64,000 nt of DNA from contig CP081940.1 in NCBI GenBank assembly GCA_019823025.1, forward strand, positions 1,272,409-1,336,408, in the 5' to 3' direction. A program made the translations under genes and the position numbers. The notes under the pieces are model-generated. The model searched no databases and was not told the origin of the DNA. It worked only from the letters and a program-made list of their open reading frames with translations. Shown here in pieces: positions 1 to 6,605 of the stretch (positions are counted from its first letter, which is position 1; each line of letters starts with the position of its first letter). The DNA is from Methylophilales bacterium (GTDB taxonomy: Bacteria > Pseudomonadota > Gammaproteobacteria > Burkholderiales > Methylophilaceae).

Positions 1-320
1 TGTCTGAAACAAGAATTAGAATTATGGCTCCCCAAAAAGCTGAAACGAAAAAACGCAATGTGCGCATACGTCTTGAAAAAAGAGCAGCCCATAAAAAAAA
101 TATCGAGTTAGGAGTCTATAAAGGAGAAAATTCTGGACCCTCTAAAATTTCTGATGATGAGAGGCAAGAAATTTGTTTAAGAAGATATGATGGCGAAAGT
201 TATAAGCGAATATCAAATGATTATCCCTTAGGCTTAACAGGTATTAAGGCAGTATGCTTTGACTGGGGCCCAAGAAATGGTTTTCCTTTTAAAAGAATAG
301 TAGCAAAAAGATCAAGTTAA
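1..320 (+). CDS. Small basic protein of unknown function, probably 5'-partial
   Basis: A lysine- and arginine-rich protein of about 100 residues. The first ATG inside the window is at 24, but the frame is open back to position 3. Bases 1-2 are TG followed by TCT GAA ACA, so the real start is probably an ATG whose A lies just outside the window. The N-terminal third is highly basic. The segment GESYKRISNDYP followed by a short helix could be a helix-turn-helix, which would suit a small DNA-binding protein, but I recognise no family. It ends 30 nt before the first ECF-like promoter motif, so it is not in the next transcription unit. Confidence 0.6.
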   Translation, partial: SETRIRIMAPQKAETKKRNVRIRLEKRAAHKKNIELGVYKGENSGPSKISDDERQEICLRRYDGESYKRISNDYPLGLTGIKAVCFDWGPRNGFPFKRIVAKRSS

Positions 321-349
321 AATATTTCATACATAAATTAATTATTAAA

Positions 350-378
350 TAACCTTTTGATCGTTTAATCTACTTTTT
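350..378 (+). promoter_or_regulatory. ECF-like promoter motif, copy 1
   Basis: TAACCTTTT with AAC at 351-353 and CTAC at 370-373, 16 nt between them, followed by TTTTTAAAT. It is the first of eight copies with the same spacer and lies about 70 nt upstream of the Z1-domain gene. The AAC/CTAC pair at 16 nt resembles ECF sigma promoter geometry. A direct-repeat activator site is the alternative. Confidence 0.65.
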
Positions 379-448
379 AAATATTGAGAGATTGTTATTA
401 CCCAATCACTTGATGATAAAATAAAATAAATAAATTGGAATTAAATAT

Positions 449-2323
449 ATGTCAATAAGAGATGATATTAATAAAGTAAAAGTTTTAAAAAAATCATATG
501 AGTTTCAGCTCAATAGGGTACTTAATGAGGGAAAAAATACGGAACGTATAAACGATACAGTCCAACAAGCAATAGACAATCTTAGAAATAATAAAAATTC
601 CTTTGTAATATACGGTGAACCTCAAAGTGGTAAAACGGAGATGATGATATGTCTTGCATCAAAATTAATTGACGAAGGAAATAAAATTGTAATTATTTTA
701 ATAAACGATAATTTACATCTTAGAGATCAAAATATTGATAGGTTTGTGAGAGCACACGTAACTCCTATTCCAGTAGATTACCAAGAAATAATTACCCCAA
801 CCTATAAAATAGATCATGAAACTCAAATGGTTATTTTTTGTAAAAAGAACTCAAAAGACCTTCAAAAACTACTGGATAAAATAGATAAATTTAAGGGCAA
901 GGTTATTATTGATGATGAGGCTGATTATGCAAGTCCAGATGGGAAAATTAATAAAGTAGATGAGCAAACAAAAATAAATGAACTAGTAGGTAATCTTCTA
1001 AAAAAAGATGGGGTATATATAGGAGTAACTGCAACTCCGGCTAGGCTCGATCTGAATAATACTTTTGATAATATTGCTGAAAATTGGGTAGATTTCAAAG
1101 CACATGAAAATTATAATGGAGCACAAACGTTTTTTCCATCCAACCGAGATCATGAATTAGGGTTTAATTTAAAATTATTACCTCCTATTGATGATAACCC
1201 TAAATATCTTGAAGACGCACTTTCTATTTTTATTGCTACAGTTGGTTACTTAAATACAAGAAATAGAGATGAAATCAAAAATTTTTGTATGCTTGTACAT
1301 ACAAGTCATAAGACTGATATGCATGCTATTGATTATGGAATTGTTAGTAAATTTATAAGGTCATTAATTAGCCAAGAAGATTCTAAATACGAATTAAGAT
1401 GGACTAAGGTAAAGGCAGCGATTGAAAAAAAGTACCCTAACGATGTTGAAATAATTTTTACCTATATTGTAAATAATATTTCAAAAAATAAAGTTCTAAA
1501 AATGAATTTTATAGCCAAGAGAGATGAAGGTTCCGATTTCGATCATGGCACTAATCCAATAGTTCCTTTTACAGTTTGCGTAGGTGGTAATATTGCCTCT
1601 AGAGGCTTAACTTTTAATAATCTTTTAAGTATGTTTTTTGCTCGAAATGCCATAAAAATTCAACAAGATACTTATATTCAAAGAGCTAGGATGTTTGGGT
1701 CAAGAAATGAATATCTTAAGGAATTTGAATTAACCATACCTGATTCTCTCTACAATGATTGGCATAAATGTTTCATGATGCATAACTTTTCTCTTGCATC
1801 AATAAAATCGAATAAAACGGTTCCGACATGGCTTGGAAGTTCTCGGCATACGCCAGCAGCAAAAAATAGTATTGACCTTGGGTTTGTTAATCATCAAAAA
1901 GGTGAAATGGGGTTTAAACTTTTTAAGTTTGATAGCTCTGTTGAAAAGATAATGAAATCCTCACAACTTAATAATTATGAAAAGTTAAAAGAATTGCAAA
2001 ATTTACTTGGTGATGATCATGTCCCATCATATATTTTGTTATTTATTGAGCATAATATGCCACAACAAGAAAAATCAATTTCAATTAACGGACCAACATC
2101 AATTGATACCTTTAATCCAAAATATACTGATATATCAAATATTGAAAGACCGAGAGGTTTTATCGGTGGAGCCGATATAAGAAGAATTAAAGATGATAAC
2201 CCTGCTGCAATTCATCATATTTGGATTTATTACTCACCGATACAGCAGAATAAAGCTAGATTATTTTATGTATATGATGGTAAATATACTGTAATAAGAA
2301 ATTTAAAACACCATAAAGTATGA
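449..2323 (+). CDS. Z1-domain superfamily 2-like ATPase
   Basis: A 624-residue protein with a Walker A motif (GEPQSGKT, about residues 56-63), a Walker B DEAD-like motif (IDDEAD, about 153-158), a helicase motif III-like VTATPAR (about 192-198), then GGNIASRGLTF and QRARMFG, which match the signature of Z1-domain proteins. Z1 proteins are predicted helicase-like ATPases found in restriction or conflict-type gene clusters, often with methyltransferases or nucleases. Here the only tightly linked partner is the next gene, whose ATG overlaps this stop codon. A C5-methyltransferase/nuclease cluster lies 10 kb away. It is probably transcribed from the ECF-like motif at 350. A role in defence is inferred from the family, not shown. 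Confidence 0.8.
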   Translation: MSIRDDINKVKVLKKSYEFQLNRVLNEGKNTERINDTVQQAIDNLRNNKNSFVIYGEPQSGKTEMMICLASKLIDEGNKIVIILINDNLHLRDQNIDRFVRAHVTPIPVDYQEIITPTYKIDHETQMVIFCKKNSKDLQKLLDKIDKFKGKVIIDDEADYASPDGKINKVDEQTKINELVGNLLKKDGVYIGVTATPARLDLNNTFDNIAENWVDFKAHENYNGAQTFFPSNRDHELGFNLKLLPPIDDNPKYLEDALSIFIATVGYLNTRNRDEIKNFCMLVHTSHKTDMHAIDYGIVSKFIRSLISQEDSKYELRWTKVKAAIEKKYPNDVEIIFTYIVNNISKNKVLKMNFIAKRDEGSDFDHGTNPIVPFTVCVGGNIASRGLTFNNLLSMFFARNAIKIQQDTYIQRARMFGSRNEYLKEFELTIPDSLYNDWHKCFMMHNFSLASIKSNKTVPTWLGSSRHTPAAKNSIDLGFVNHQKGEMGFKLFKFDSSVEKIMKSSQLNNYEKLKELQNLLGDDHVPSYILLFIEHNMPQQEKSISINGPTSIDTFNPKYTDISNIERPRGFIGGADIRRIKDDNPAAIHHIWIYYSPIQQNKARLFYVYDGKYTVIRNLKHHKV

Positions 2324-2769
2324 TTAACGAGTTTGAATATTACCATGGCGCAGCATTAAGGGCTATTTGTGAAGGGTCTGAATCCCCAGTTACCGTTGAA
2401 GTTCTTGATAAACATTATGACAACAGCGCTTACGCTATAAACGATTCAGTTGCCCTTTACATAAAGCACTCAAAAAAACGATTAACTCCATGGAAATTTT
2501 CTTTTTATAAGCAACATCAGGACTTCATAAGTGAATTAAAAAATATTTTTGATGACATTGTTATTTTGTTGGTATGTGGAGACGATGGTGTGGTTGGACT
2601 AAGTTTTGACGAACTTAAGTTAATTTTAGATTCTAATCATGAGGATATAGAGTGGGTAAAAGTCGAACGAAGAAAAAGAGAGCAATATAAAGTATCTGGA
2701 ACTGATGGTGAATTATCCTTCAAAATTACTCATGATGAATTTATATCAAAAGCTCTAAATAAATTATAA
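2320..2769 (+). CDS. Unknown partner of the Z1 ATPase
   Basis: A 149-residue soluble protein without signal peptide or membrane segment. Its ATG overlaps the TGA of the Z1 gene (ATGA), which implies translational coupling and a joint function. A central hydrophobic strand (IVILLVCGDDG, about residues 81-91) followed by a charged helix resembles the core of a small alpha/beta fold. In Z1 clusters the second small gene is often a nuclease or specificity component. The DD and KVERRKRE elements do not form a convincing PD-(D/E)XK site, so no function is assigned. Confidence 0.65.
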   Translation: MINEFEYYHGAALRAICEGSESPVTVEVLDKHYDNSAYAINDSVALYIKHSKKRLTPWKFSFYKQHQDFISELKNIFDDIVILLVCGDDGVVGLSFDELKLILDSNHEDIEWVKVERRKREQYKVSGTDGELSFKITHDEFISKALNKL

Positions 2770-3005
2770 AAAAATTTATCCCCCTCTTATTGTTAATGGT
2801 TAAATCGGAGATGGTAGAGTCATAGCATTAAGTTCTCTATATGAAGTTCCTAAGCATAGATTTTTCTATTATAGATTCACCCTTTAATAAGCCTTTTATC
2901 AGGAATATATAAGATATTTAGGCCTATCTACTTCTGATAGAACATAAAGGATTCAAGCTTTTAAAACCTCAAGATTAATATGAAATACCTATTATTTGGA
3001 AAAAA
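2770..3005. other. Intergenic stretch without recognised feature
   Basis: AT-rich sequence between the Z1 operon and the next ECF-like motif. I see no ORF with a ribosome binding site, no strong terminator hairpin and no repeat shared with other parts of the window. Confidence 0.5.
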
Positions 3006-3034
3006 TAACCTTTTAAATTTTCAAGCTACCTTTT
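3006..3034 (+). promoter_or_regulatory. ECF-like promoter motif, copy 2
   Basis: TAACCTTTT with AAC at 3007-3009 and CTAC at 3026-3029, 16-nt spacer, then CTTTTAAT. It is followed 48 nt later by the ATG of the HNH-like gene, which has a strong AAAGGAG ribosome binding site. Confidence 0.7.
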
Positions 3035-3076
3035 AATCAAAAGGATAACGTTCCTAATGAAAAGGAGATTTTTTAA

Positions 3077-3553
3077 ATGAATAATAAACAAAGAAATAAA
3101 CAATTAAGTTCGATCATGGATAAGCATTATATGAACGCAAATTATTTTAAAAAAGATAAATGCGTTTATTGCGGATCACCTTCGAATGATATTGACTACG
3201 TTCCTCCGGTTGAACAGGCTTACGCTTTTGGTAAAAACTTTATGGAAACAAATTATGGAGCTGAATTCTTAAAAGTTCCTTGCTGCAATCAATGCAATCA
3301 AAAAATCTTAAGAAATAAAGAGCTTATGACTATCAAGGAACGAAAGAAAGAAGTCTATAAATATTTATGTAAAGAGAAACAAAACACGCCTAAATGGACT
3401 AATGATGAATTAGGCGAGCTTGGTTACACTTTAAGCACAAAAGTTATTCCATTGCAGAATTATCAGGAATCACTAGGTAGAAGAATTTATTGGGCTAAGT
3501 CTAAAGTTAATATTGCATTTGATATGAAAAAATTTGGATATGACAATTTTTAA
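3077..3553 (+). CDS. HNH-like zinc-binding protein
   Basis: A 158-residue protein with two CxxC pairs (CVYC at about residues 29-32 and CNQC at about 70-73) around IDYVPP, the layout of the zinc-supported HNH endonuclease fold. The position that normally carries the first catalytic histidine (DHV) reads DYV here, so nuclease activity may be lost or changed. A good ribosome binding site (AAAGGAG) fixes the start. It is the first gene of a short operon, with a tandem sigma-2-like gene starting 20 nt later. Alternative reading: a structural zinc-binding protein derived from an HNH nuclease. Confidence 0.6.
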   Translation: MNNKQRNKQLSSIMDKHYMNANYFKKDKCVYCGSPSNDIDYVPPVEQAYAFGKNFMETNYGAEFLKVPCCNQCNQKILRNKELMTIKERKKEVYKYLCKEKQNTPKWTNDELGELGYTLSTKVIPLQNYQESLGRRIYWAKSKVNIAFDMKKFGYDNF

Positions 3554-3572
3554 AATGTGCCGAGGATAAAAA

Positions 3573-4418
3573 ATGGTAGATAAAATGGACGTAAAAAAAG
3601 AAAAAATAGATATCGATATGTATCGCTATGTTTCTGGTCTTGATGTCAAGCTGCCAAAATTTAATCTAAAAAAAATTGACGCTAAAGAAGTTCTAGGCTC
3701 ATTAAATTCAGGGGATAGGGAGAATAGAAAAAAAGCTGTCTCACTTTTATTTGAAGCTTATAGCAAACGTTACTTCGAGATAGCTCAGAGTGTTGCTGAT
3801 AGTAAACCTAGCAATCCACATGCGTTCATATGGGAATGGTATTCAGAAGTTAAAGGAGATTCACAATCTTTAAAGACAGAGGATGAAGAAGAAGCTCAAA
3901 ATGAAACTGAAAAAAATGAAGCTTTAAGAGATATTTTCTGGAACATAGAAAATGATGAAACTAAACCGACTTCAGAAAAAGACATAGGTGCATGGCTCGA
4001 TAATGCCGTTAAAAATTATGCAAATGACAAAATGAGTTTTAATCATAATTTGCACTGTTATTGGCATGAACCTCCACAAGATGTAAGGTTTATTGCTTTC
4101 GCTAGTATGAAAATTAATCGGCAGCCTTTTAATCTTGAAAAAATTGATGCTAAGGAAGTTCTTCGTTTATTGAATTCAGAGGATACAAATGATATAAAAA
4201 AAGCTGCCTCGCTTTTATTTGAGGGTTATAGCAAACGTTATCTCGAGATAGCTTTGGGGACAGTGGATCCTATCATTGGGGCCCATAGACAATTAGAGTA
4301 TATTTTTCATAACTGTTTTAAACCTCAAACTATACCAACTTCAGAAAAAGAGATAGGTAAATGGCTAGATTATTTTGTTCTACGTTCGTTATACAATTTC
4401 AGCATTCAACAAGAATAA
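3573..4418 (+). CDS. Tandem sigma-2-like domain protein without sigma-4
   Basis: A 281-residue protein made of two similar halves. Each contains an AKEVL-LNS stretch, then KKA-SLLFE-YSKRY-EIA, and later a PTSEK-IG-WLD segment (residues about 29-150 and 190-275). The same order of segments occurs in the ECF sigma factor encoded at 9051 (FKEIMRLFDAGD, RKTAVSMLYEGFSRHY, ISAWLKSYV). This protein therefore looks like a duplicated sigma region 2 without the DNA-binding region 4. It might bind core RNA polymerase or an anti-sigma factor without recognising -35 DNA. That function is inferred; the internal repeat and the similarity to 9051 are directly visible. It may start at the first ATG (3573) or at codon 5. 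Confidence 0.6.
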   Translation: MVDKMDVKKEKIDIDMYRYVSGLDVKLPKFNLKKIDAKEVLGSLNSGDRENRKKAVSLLFEAYSKRYFEIAQSVADSKPSNPHAFIWEWYSEVKGDSQSLKTEDEEEAQNETEKNEALRDIFWNIENDETKPTSEKDIGAWLDNAVKNYANDKMSFNHNLHCYWHEPPQDVRFIAFASMKINRQPFNLEKIDAKEVLRLLNSEDTNDIKKAASLLFEGYSKRYLEIALGTVDPIIGAHRQLEYIFHNCFKPQTIPTSEKEIGKWLDYFVLRSLYNFSIQQE

Positions 4419-4422
4419 TATT

Positions 4423-4965
4423 ATGAATGAAATAAATAAACTCCCAACAAAGTTAGCAAAAATAAGAGATCAGTTAATTGATGTGGCTTATGGAAGAAAA
4501 GTAGCTTTTCCAAAAAGTGATAAATTGTGGGATTTTTATGAGTGGCTTGAATCAAGTGATGCCTACTTATTTGAGTCAGAGCAAGAGCAATATTACGATC
4601 TTACAATTGATGCAAGTTATCAGCATCCAGATGACTTCTCTGATAAAGGAATGATAAGTGAAGGGTTTTGTGAACCTGAAGAAATTAATGATGCATTAAG
4701 AATCCAATTTTTTAGAGATTATATTGACGCATTGGCTGAGCAAGAACAACACTATGTGTTCTCTATCAAAATTAAAAATGAGAATAATGAAGTTGCATTG
4801 ATAGGCGGCACAGCTCAATGTAACGGGCAAGGGAGTGATACAGTTAATTGGGTTTACGGAGCCTATAAAACTGAAGATGAATTTAGAAAGTGTTTCGAGT
4901 CAAGTGATCTGAATACAATATCTGATGAAGAAATACTAAAGCGTTTTAAAAAAAATAGGAAATAA
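4423..4965 (+). CDS. Acidic protein of unknown function
   Basis: A 180-residue acidic soluble protein. ATG 4423 is chosen because the longer frame from 4375 would overlap the upstream gene and has no initiator-like context. The C-terminal half contains a beta-rich segment with GGTAQCNGQGSDTVNWVYGA. No signal peptide or transmembrane segment is seen. It follows the tandem sigma-2-like gene by 4 nt and probably belongs to the same transcript. I recognise no family. Confidence 0.6.
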   Translation: MNEINKLPTKLAKIRDQLIDVAYGRKVAFPKSDKLWDFYEWLESSDAYLFESEQEQYYDLTIDASYQHPDDFSDKGMISEGFCEPEEINDALRIQFFRDYIDALAEQEQHYVFSIKIKNENNEVALIGGTAQCNGQGSDTVNWVYGAYKTEDEFRKCFESSDLNTISDEEILKRFKKNRK

Positions 4966-5048
4966 AAAACTTAGAAATTTACAGTGGCTCAACTCATGAA
5001 ATTCCTGATTTACACAAATTAATAATTAAATAATATAGATGTTGTAAT

Positions 5049-5066
5049 AGCTTAAAAGGAGAAGCT
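5049..5066 (+). promoter_or_regulatory. Hairpin presenting the ribosome binding site in its loop
   Basis: AGCTT (5049-5053) and AAGCT (5062-5066) can pair, with AAAAGGAG in the loop and the ATG immediately after the stem. This could tune initiation of the 33-residue peptide. The surrounding GATTTA and TAGCTTAAAAGGAG also faintly recall the SAM-II-like elements just downstream. Confidence 0.35.
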
Positions 5067-5168
5067 ATGAGTATGAGAAAAGATTCAGGTAGTGCTTTTT
5101 TCTGGGTTGTCATTGCTCTAGTAATTATGTGGAGAGCAGTCAGGGCAGCCAAAGGAGAGTTTAGCTAG
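5067..5168 (+). CDS. Small single-span membrane peptide
   Basis: A 33-residue ORF: a short polar N-terminus, a hydrophobic span (AFFWVVIALVIMW, about residues 10-22), then a basic tail (RAVRAAKGEFS). A strong AAAAGGAG site lies 6 nt upstream of the ATG. Topology suggests an N-out or N-in single-span inner-membrane peptide. Function unknown. It is the first of three tiny ORFs in this stretch, the next two each preceded by a riboswitch-like element. Confidence 0.55.
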   Translation: MSMRKDSGSAFFWVVIALVIMWRAVRAAKGEFS

Positions 5169-5179
5169 ACAGAAATATT

Positions 5180-5236
5180 AGGTGGATTTAAACCAACTTG
5201 CTACACCTAGACAATTGTCAAAGTAGCTAAATAGGA
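5180..5236 (+). promoter_or_regulatory. SAM-II/SAM-V-like riboswitch, copy 1
   Basis: The element has the layout of the compact SAM-II/SAM-V pseudoknot. P1 is AGGTG (5180-5184) with CACCT (5204-5208), enclosing GATTTAA and TTGC. Then GCTAC (5200-5204) pairs downstream with GTAGC (5223-5227), directly before TAAATAGGAG, the ribosome binding site of the ORF at 5244. An extra hairpin GACAATTGTC (5210-5219) sits between. The GATTTAA, TTGC and GTAGCTAAA segments match the conserved core of the family as I know it. Ligand-dependent closing of the pseudoknot would hide the AGGAG. The ligand is inferred from the family. Confidence 0.65.
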
Positions 5237-5243
5237 GAGAGAC

Positions 5244-5432
5244 ATGTCACCAAAAGAAGTATGGAAAAATCTATACCATCAAATTAGATGGGTGCGATCT
5301 AAACAAGAAGAAAAAGAAATCAAAAGAAACAAAATACCAACCCAACTTAAACCAGAGCAATTAAAAGAGGCCCAAAAAAAATATATCGCATGGAAGGTGG
5401 GATATTTGCGTGAGTTTCTAAAAGATAGGTAA
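5244..5432 (+). CDS. Small basic protein under a SAM-like riboswitch
   Basis: A 62-residue, strongly charged, mainly helical protein with many K and E residues and no signal peptide or membrane span. AGGAGAGAG precedes the ATG and is the 3' edge of the riboswitch-like element. It is not one of the usual SAM-regulated genes of methionine or SAM metabolism. Function unknown. Confidence 0.6.
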   Translation: MSPKEVWKNLYHQIRWVRSKQEEKEIKRNKIPTQLKPEQLKEAQKKYIAWKVGYLREFLKDR

Positions 5433-5446
5433 TTACATAAAAAAAT

Positions 5447-5503
5447 AGGTGGATTTAAACCAACTTGCTACACCTAGGCATTTGCCAAAGTAGCTAAATA
5501 GGA
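5447..5503 (+). promoter_or_regulatory. SAM-II/SAM-V-like riboswitch, copy 2
   Basis: It is almost identical to the element at 5180 over both conserved blocks. The only differences lie in the middle hairpin, which changes from GACAATTGTC to GGCATTTGCC (5477-5486). One base pair switches from A-T to G-C on both sides, a compensatory change that supports the structure. GGAG (5501-5504) is again the ribosome binding site of the following ORF at 5512. Confidence 0.65.
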
Positions 5504-5511
5504 GAAATAAA

Positions 5512-5700
5512 ATGGCGTACTTAGGATATAAAAATAAAGCTTTCAGGGAATACAAAAGAGAACAAGAAAGAGTAAAGCAATGGAAAGAAGCAGAGAAAGT
5601 AAGAAAGAGAAAAGCTAAAAAAACGAAAAAACTACTCAAAGCAATTGCAGCTCATGTGGTAATTGTAATCATTTTAATCGCAATATATTACTTGTTATGA
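5512..5700 (+). CDS. Small basic protein with C-terminal membrane anchor
   Basis: A 62-residue protein. Residues 1-43 are very basic and charged (KREQERVKQWKEAEKVRKRK), then comes a hydrophobic segment from about 44 to 62 (AIAAHVVIVIILIAIYYLL) ending at the stop codon. This is a tail-anchored layout with the basic part in the cytoplasm. The ribosome binding site belongs to the second riboswitch-like element. It shares no clear sequence with the ORF at 5244, so the regulator was duplicated in front of two different genes. Confidence 0.6.
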   Translation: MAYLGYKNKAFREYKREQERVKQWKEAEKVRKRKAKKTKKLLKAIAAHVVIVIILIAIYYLL

Positions 5701-5787
5701 AATAGGACTATCCAGCCTTAGACAGTCAGGGATGAAAGTGTCGTTTTGGTAAATTTGATCTAAGACGACATTAAAGCGAATAAAAAA

Positions 5788-5816
5788 TAACCTTTTTAAT
5801 TTTCAATCTACTTTAT
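5788..5816 (+). promoter_or_regulatory. ECF-like promoter motif, copy 3
   Basis: TAACCTTTTT with AAC at 5789-5791 and CTAC at 5808-5811, 16-nt spacer. No ORF begins for 350 nt downstream. The transcript would first traverse the structured region with the hammerhead ribozyme and then the gene at 6171. Confidence 0.7.
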
Positions 5817-6170
5817 TTAGTTAAGCTAAAAAAAGGTCGAACCGACCTACCGTATCAATGATAAAGGTTAGAGGAGTCAACCGAAACTCTAAAGAAACAG
5901 AGCACGACAAAAAACTAAACCAACGGGTACTTGGCCTGCTGAACGCACAAAGGATGGCGAAGTAATTATAACAGCCAAGTAATGCTTAGGTCGAAACACT
6001 CGGGAGAGTGTCTCAGGTTTTTTACCTGACTGATGAGACCATCAGTAACTAACCGTAACACAATCTAATCACTATGTGATGCAAAGCAAGAACAGTCAAA
6101 GGACGCTGCAAGTCCGGATGCCAGCGGCCTGGATATTACCAGGTCGGGCTATTTAACTAAGGAGAAATCT
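5817..6170 (+). ncRNA. Structured non-coding leader containing a ribozyme
   Basis: About 350 nt between the ECF-like motif and the ATG at 6171 hold no credible ORF but several hairpins: GGTCG-AAC-CGACC (5835-5847), the hammerhead (5989-6040), ATCAC-TAT-GTGAT (6068-6080), CGCTG/CAGCG (6104-6126) and CCTGG/CCAGG (6128-6143). The sequence is visibly richer in G and C than the genes around it, as expected for folded RNA. I read it as a self-cleaving non-coding RNA that is also the leader of the gene at 6171. The 5' and 3' parts outside the ribozyme match no family I recognise. Confidence 0.5.
5989..6040 (+). ncRNA. Type II hammerhead ribozyme
   Basis: All catalytic elements are present in type II order. 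Stem II 5' strand is GGTC (5989-5992), then GAAA (5993-5996). Stem III is ACACTC/GAGTGT (5996-6001 with 6006-6011) with tetraloop GGGA, then the cleavage triplet GTC (6010-6012). Stem I is TCAGGT/ACCTGA (6013-6018 with 6024-6029) with a T5 loop, then the core CTGATGA (6030-6036). Stem II 3' strand is GACC (6037-6040). Every stem is fully Watson-Crick paired. Cleavage is expected after C6012. Stem II is only 4 bp as drawn. The ribozyme would cut the transcript 158 nt upstream of the next ATG. Confidence 0.9.
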
Positions 6171-6437
6171 ATGAAGAATAAAAAACTAGAAAATAAGAAA
6201 CTAGAGGAGATAACAGTACAAGACATGATGCTTACACCCATGGGTTGTAAGATTGTTGCTGAGACTGCTATTAAAAGCCTGGCTACACAAATTGGTAAAT
6301 GGGCTGAGGAGTATCCAGAAGAACGTGAAAATTATCAGGCTGATATTGAAGTGCTTTGGAGAACGCTTTGGCTCTTTAATAAATGTGATTTTCTTTTCAA
6401 AGAGCCGGAGCAAAAGGTTGAGGATTTAGCTGCATAA
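6171..6437 (+). CDS. Single-domain helical protein related to the 8519 product
   Basis: An 88-residue, apparently helical protein. Its central part (ATQIGKWAEEYPE, then ADIEVLWRTLWLFNK) is clearly similar to both halves of the 171-residue protein encoded at 8519 (SNQMNEWSNEFPE, then SDAKVLWKTLLVLNK). It is therefore a one-copy version of a domain that is duplicated there. The start follows AAGGAG by 7 nt. It lies downstream of the hammerhead-containing leader. I recognise no named family. Tryptophan- and glutamate-rich amphipathic helices suggest protein-protein contacts. Confidence 0.65.
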   Translation: MKNKKLENKKLEEITVQDMMLTPMGCKIVAETAIKSLATQIGKWAEEYPEERENYQADIEVLWRTLWLFNKCDFLFKEPEQKVEDLAA

Positions 6438-6466
6438 GTGGCTTATCTTCAATCTTAATTAAAAAA

Positions 6467-6495
6467 TAACTTTTCTAACTTTCAATCTACTCTTT
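6467..6495 (+). promoter_or_regulatory. ECF-like promoter motif, copy 4
   Basis: TAACTTTTC with AAC at 6468-6470 and CTAC at 6487-6490, 16-nt spacer, then TCTTTAAATG. The tRNA-like RNA begins at 6505, about where a promoter at this position would start transcription plus a few nt of leader. Confidence 0.7.
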
Positions 6496-6504
6496 AAATG
6501 TAAA

Positions 6505-6585
6505 GGGGGTGCAGGGTTTTGATTAAAGATAAATCCTCTATGGGGACTCTTTAAGACGCGAGTTCGATTCTCGCCACCTCCACCA
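6505..6585 (+). ncRNA. tmRNA-like small RNA with alanine-type acceptor and encoded CCA
   Basis: The ends form a full tRNA acceptor stem: GGGGGTG (6505-6511) with CACCTCC (6575-6581), discriminator A6582 and CCA 6583-6585. Pair 3-70 is G-U, the alanine identity element also used by tmRNA. The T arm is GCGAG-TTCGATT-CTCGC (6558-6574), very like the 3' end of bacterial ssrA. There is no anticodon arm. Instead TTAAAGA (6523-6529) pairs with TCTTTAA (6548-6554), like helix P2 of tmRNA, enclosing TCCTC-TAT-GGGGA (6533-6545). At 81 nt it has no room for a tag ORF or pseudoknots. It is either a remnant or attachment-site copy of ssrA, or a functional mini tRNA-like RNA. Confidence 0.7.
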
Positions 6586-6605
6586 ATTTTTTTATAAGAG
6601 GCAAT

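Noticed and set aside
5433..5639. Minus-strand ORF over the second riboswitch-like element
   Set aside because: It is antisense to the basic tail-anchored protein; its hydrophobic composition is the complement of lysine-rich codons.
6104..6150. Twister or other ribozyme near the CGCTG/CAGCG hairpins
   Set aside because: AAGTCCGGAT recalls part of the twister core, but the remaining conserved segments and stems cannot be placed.
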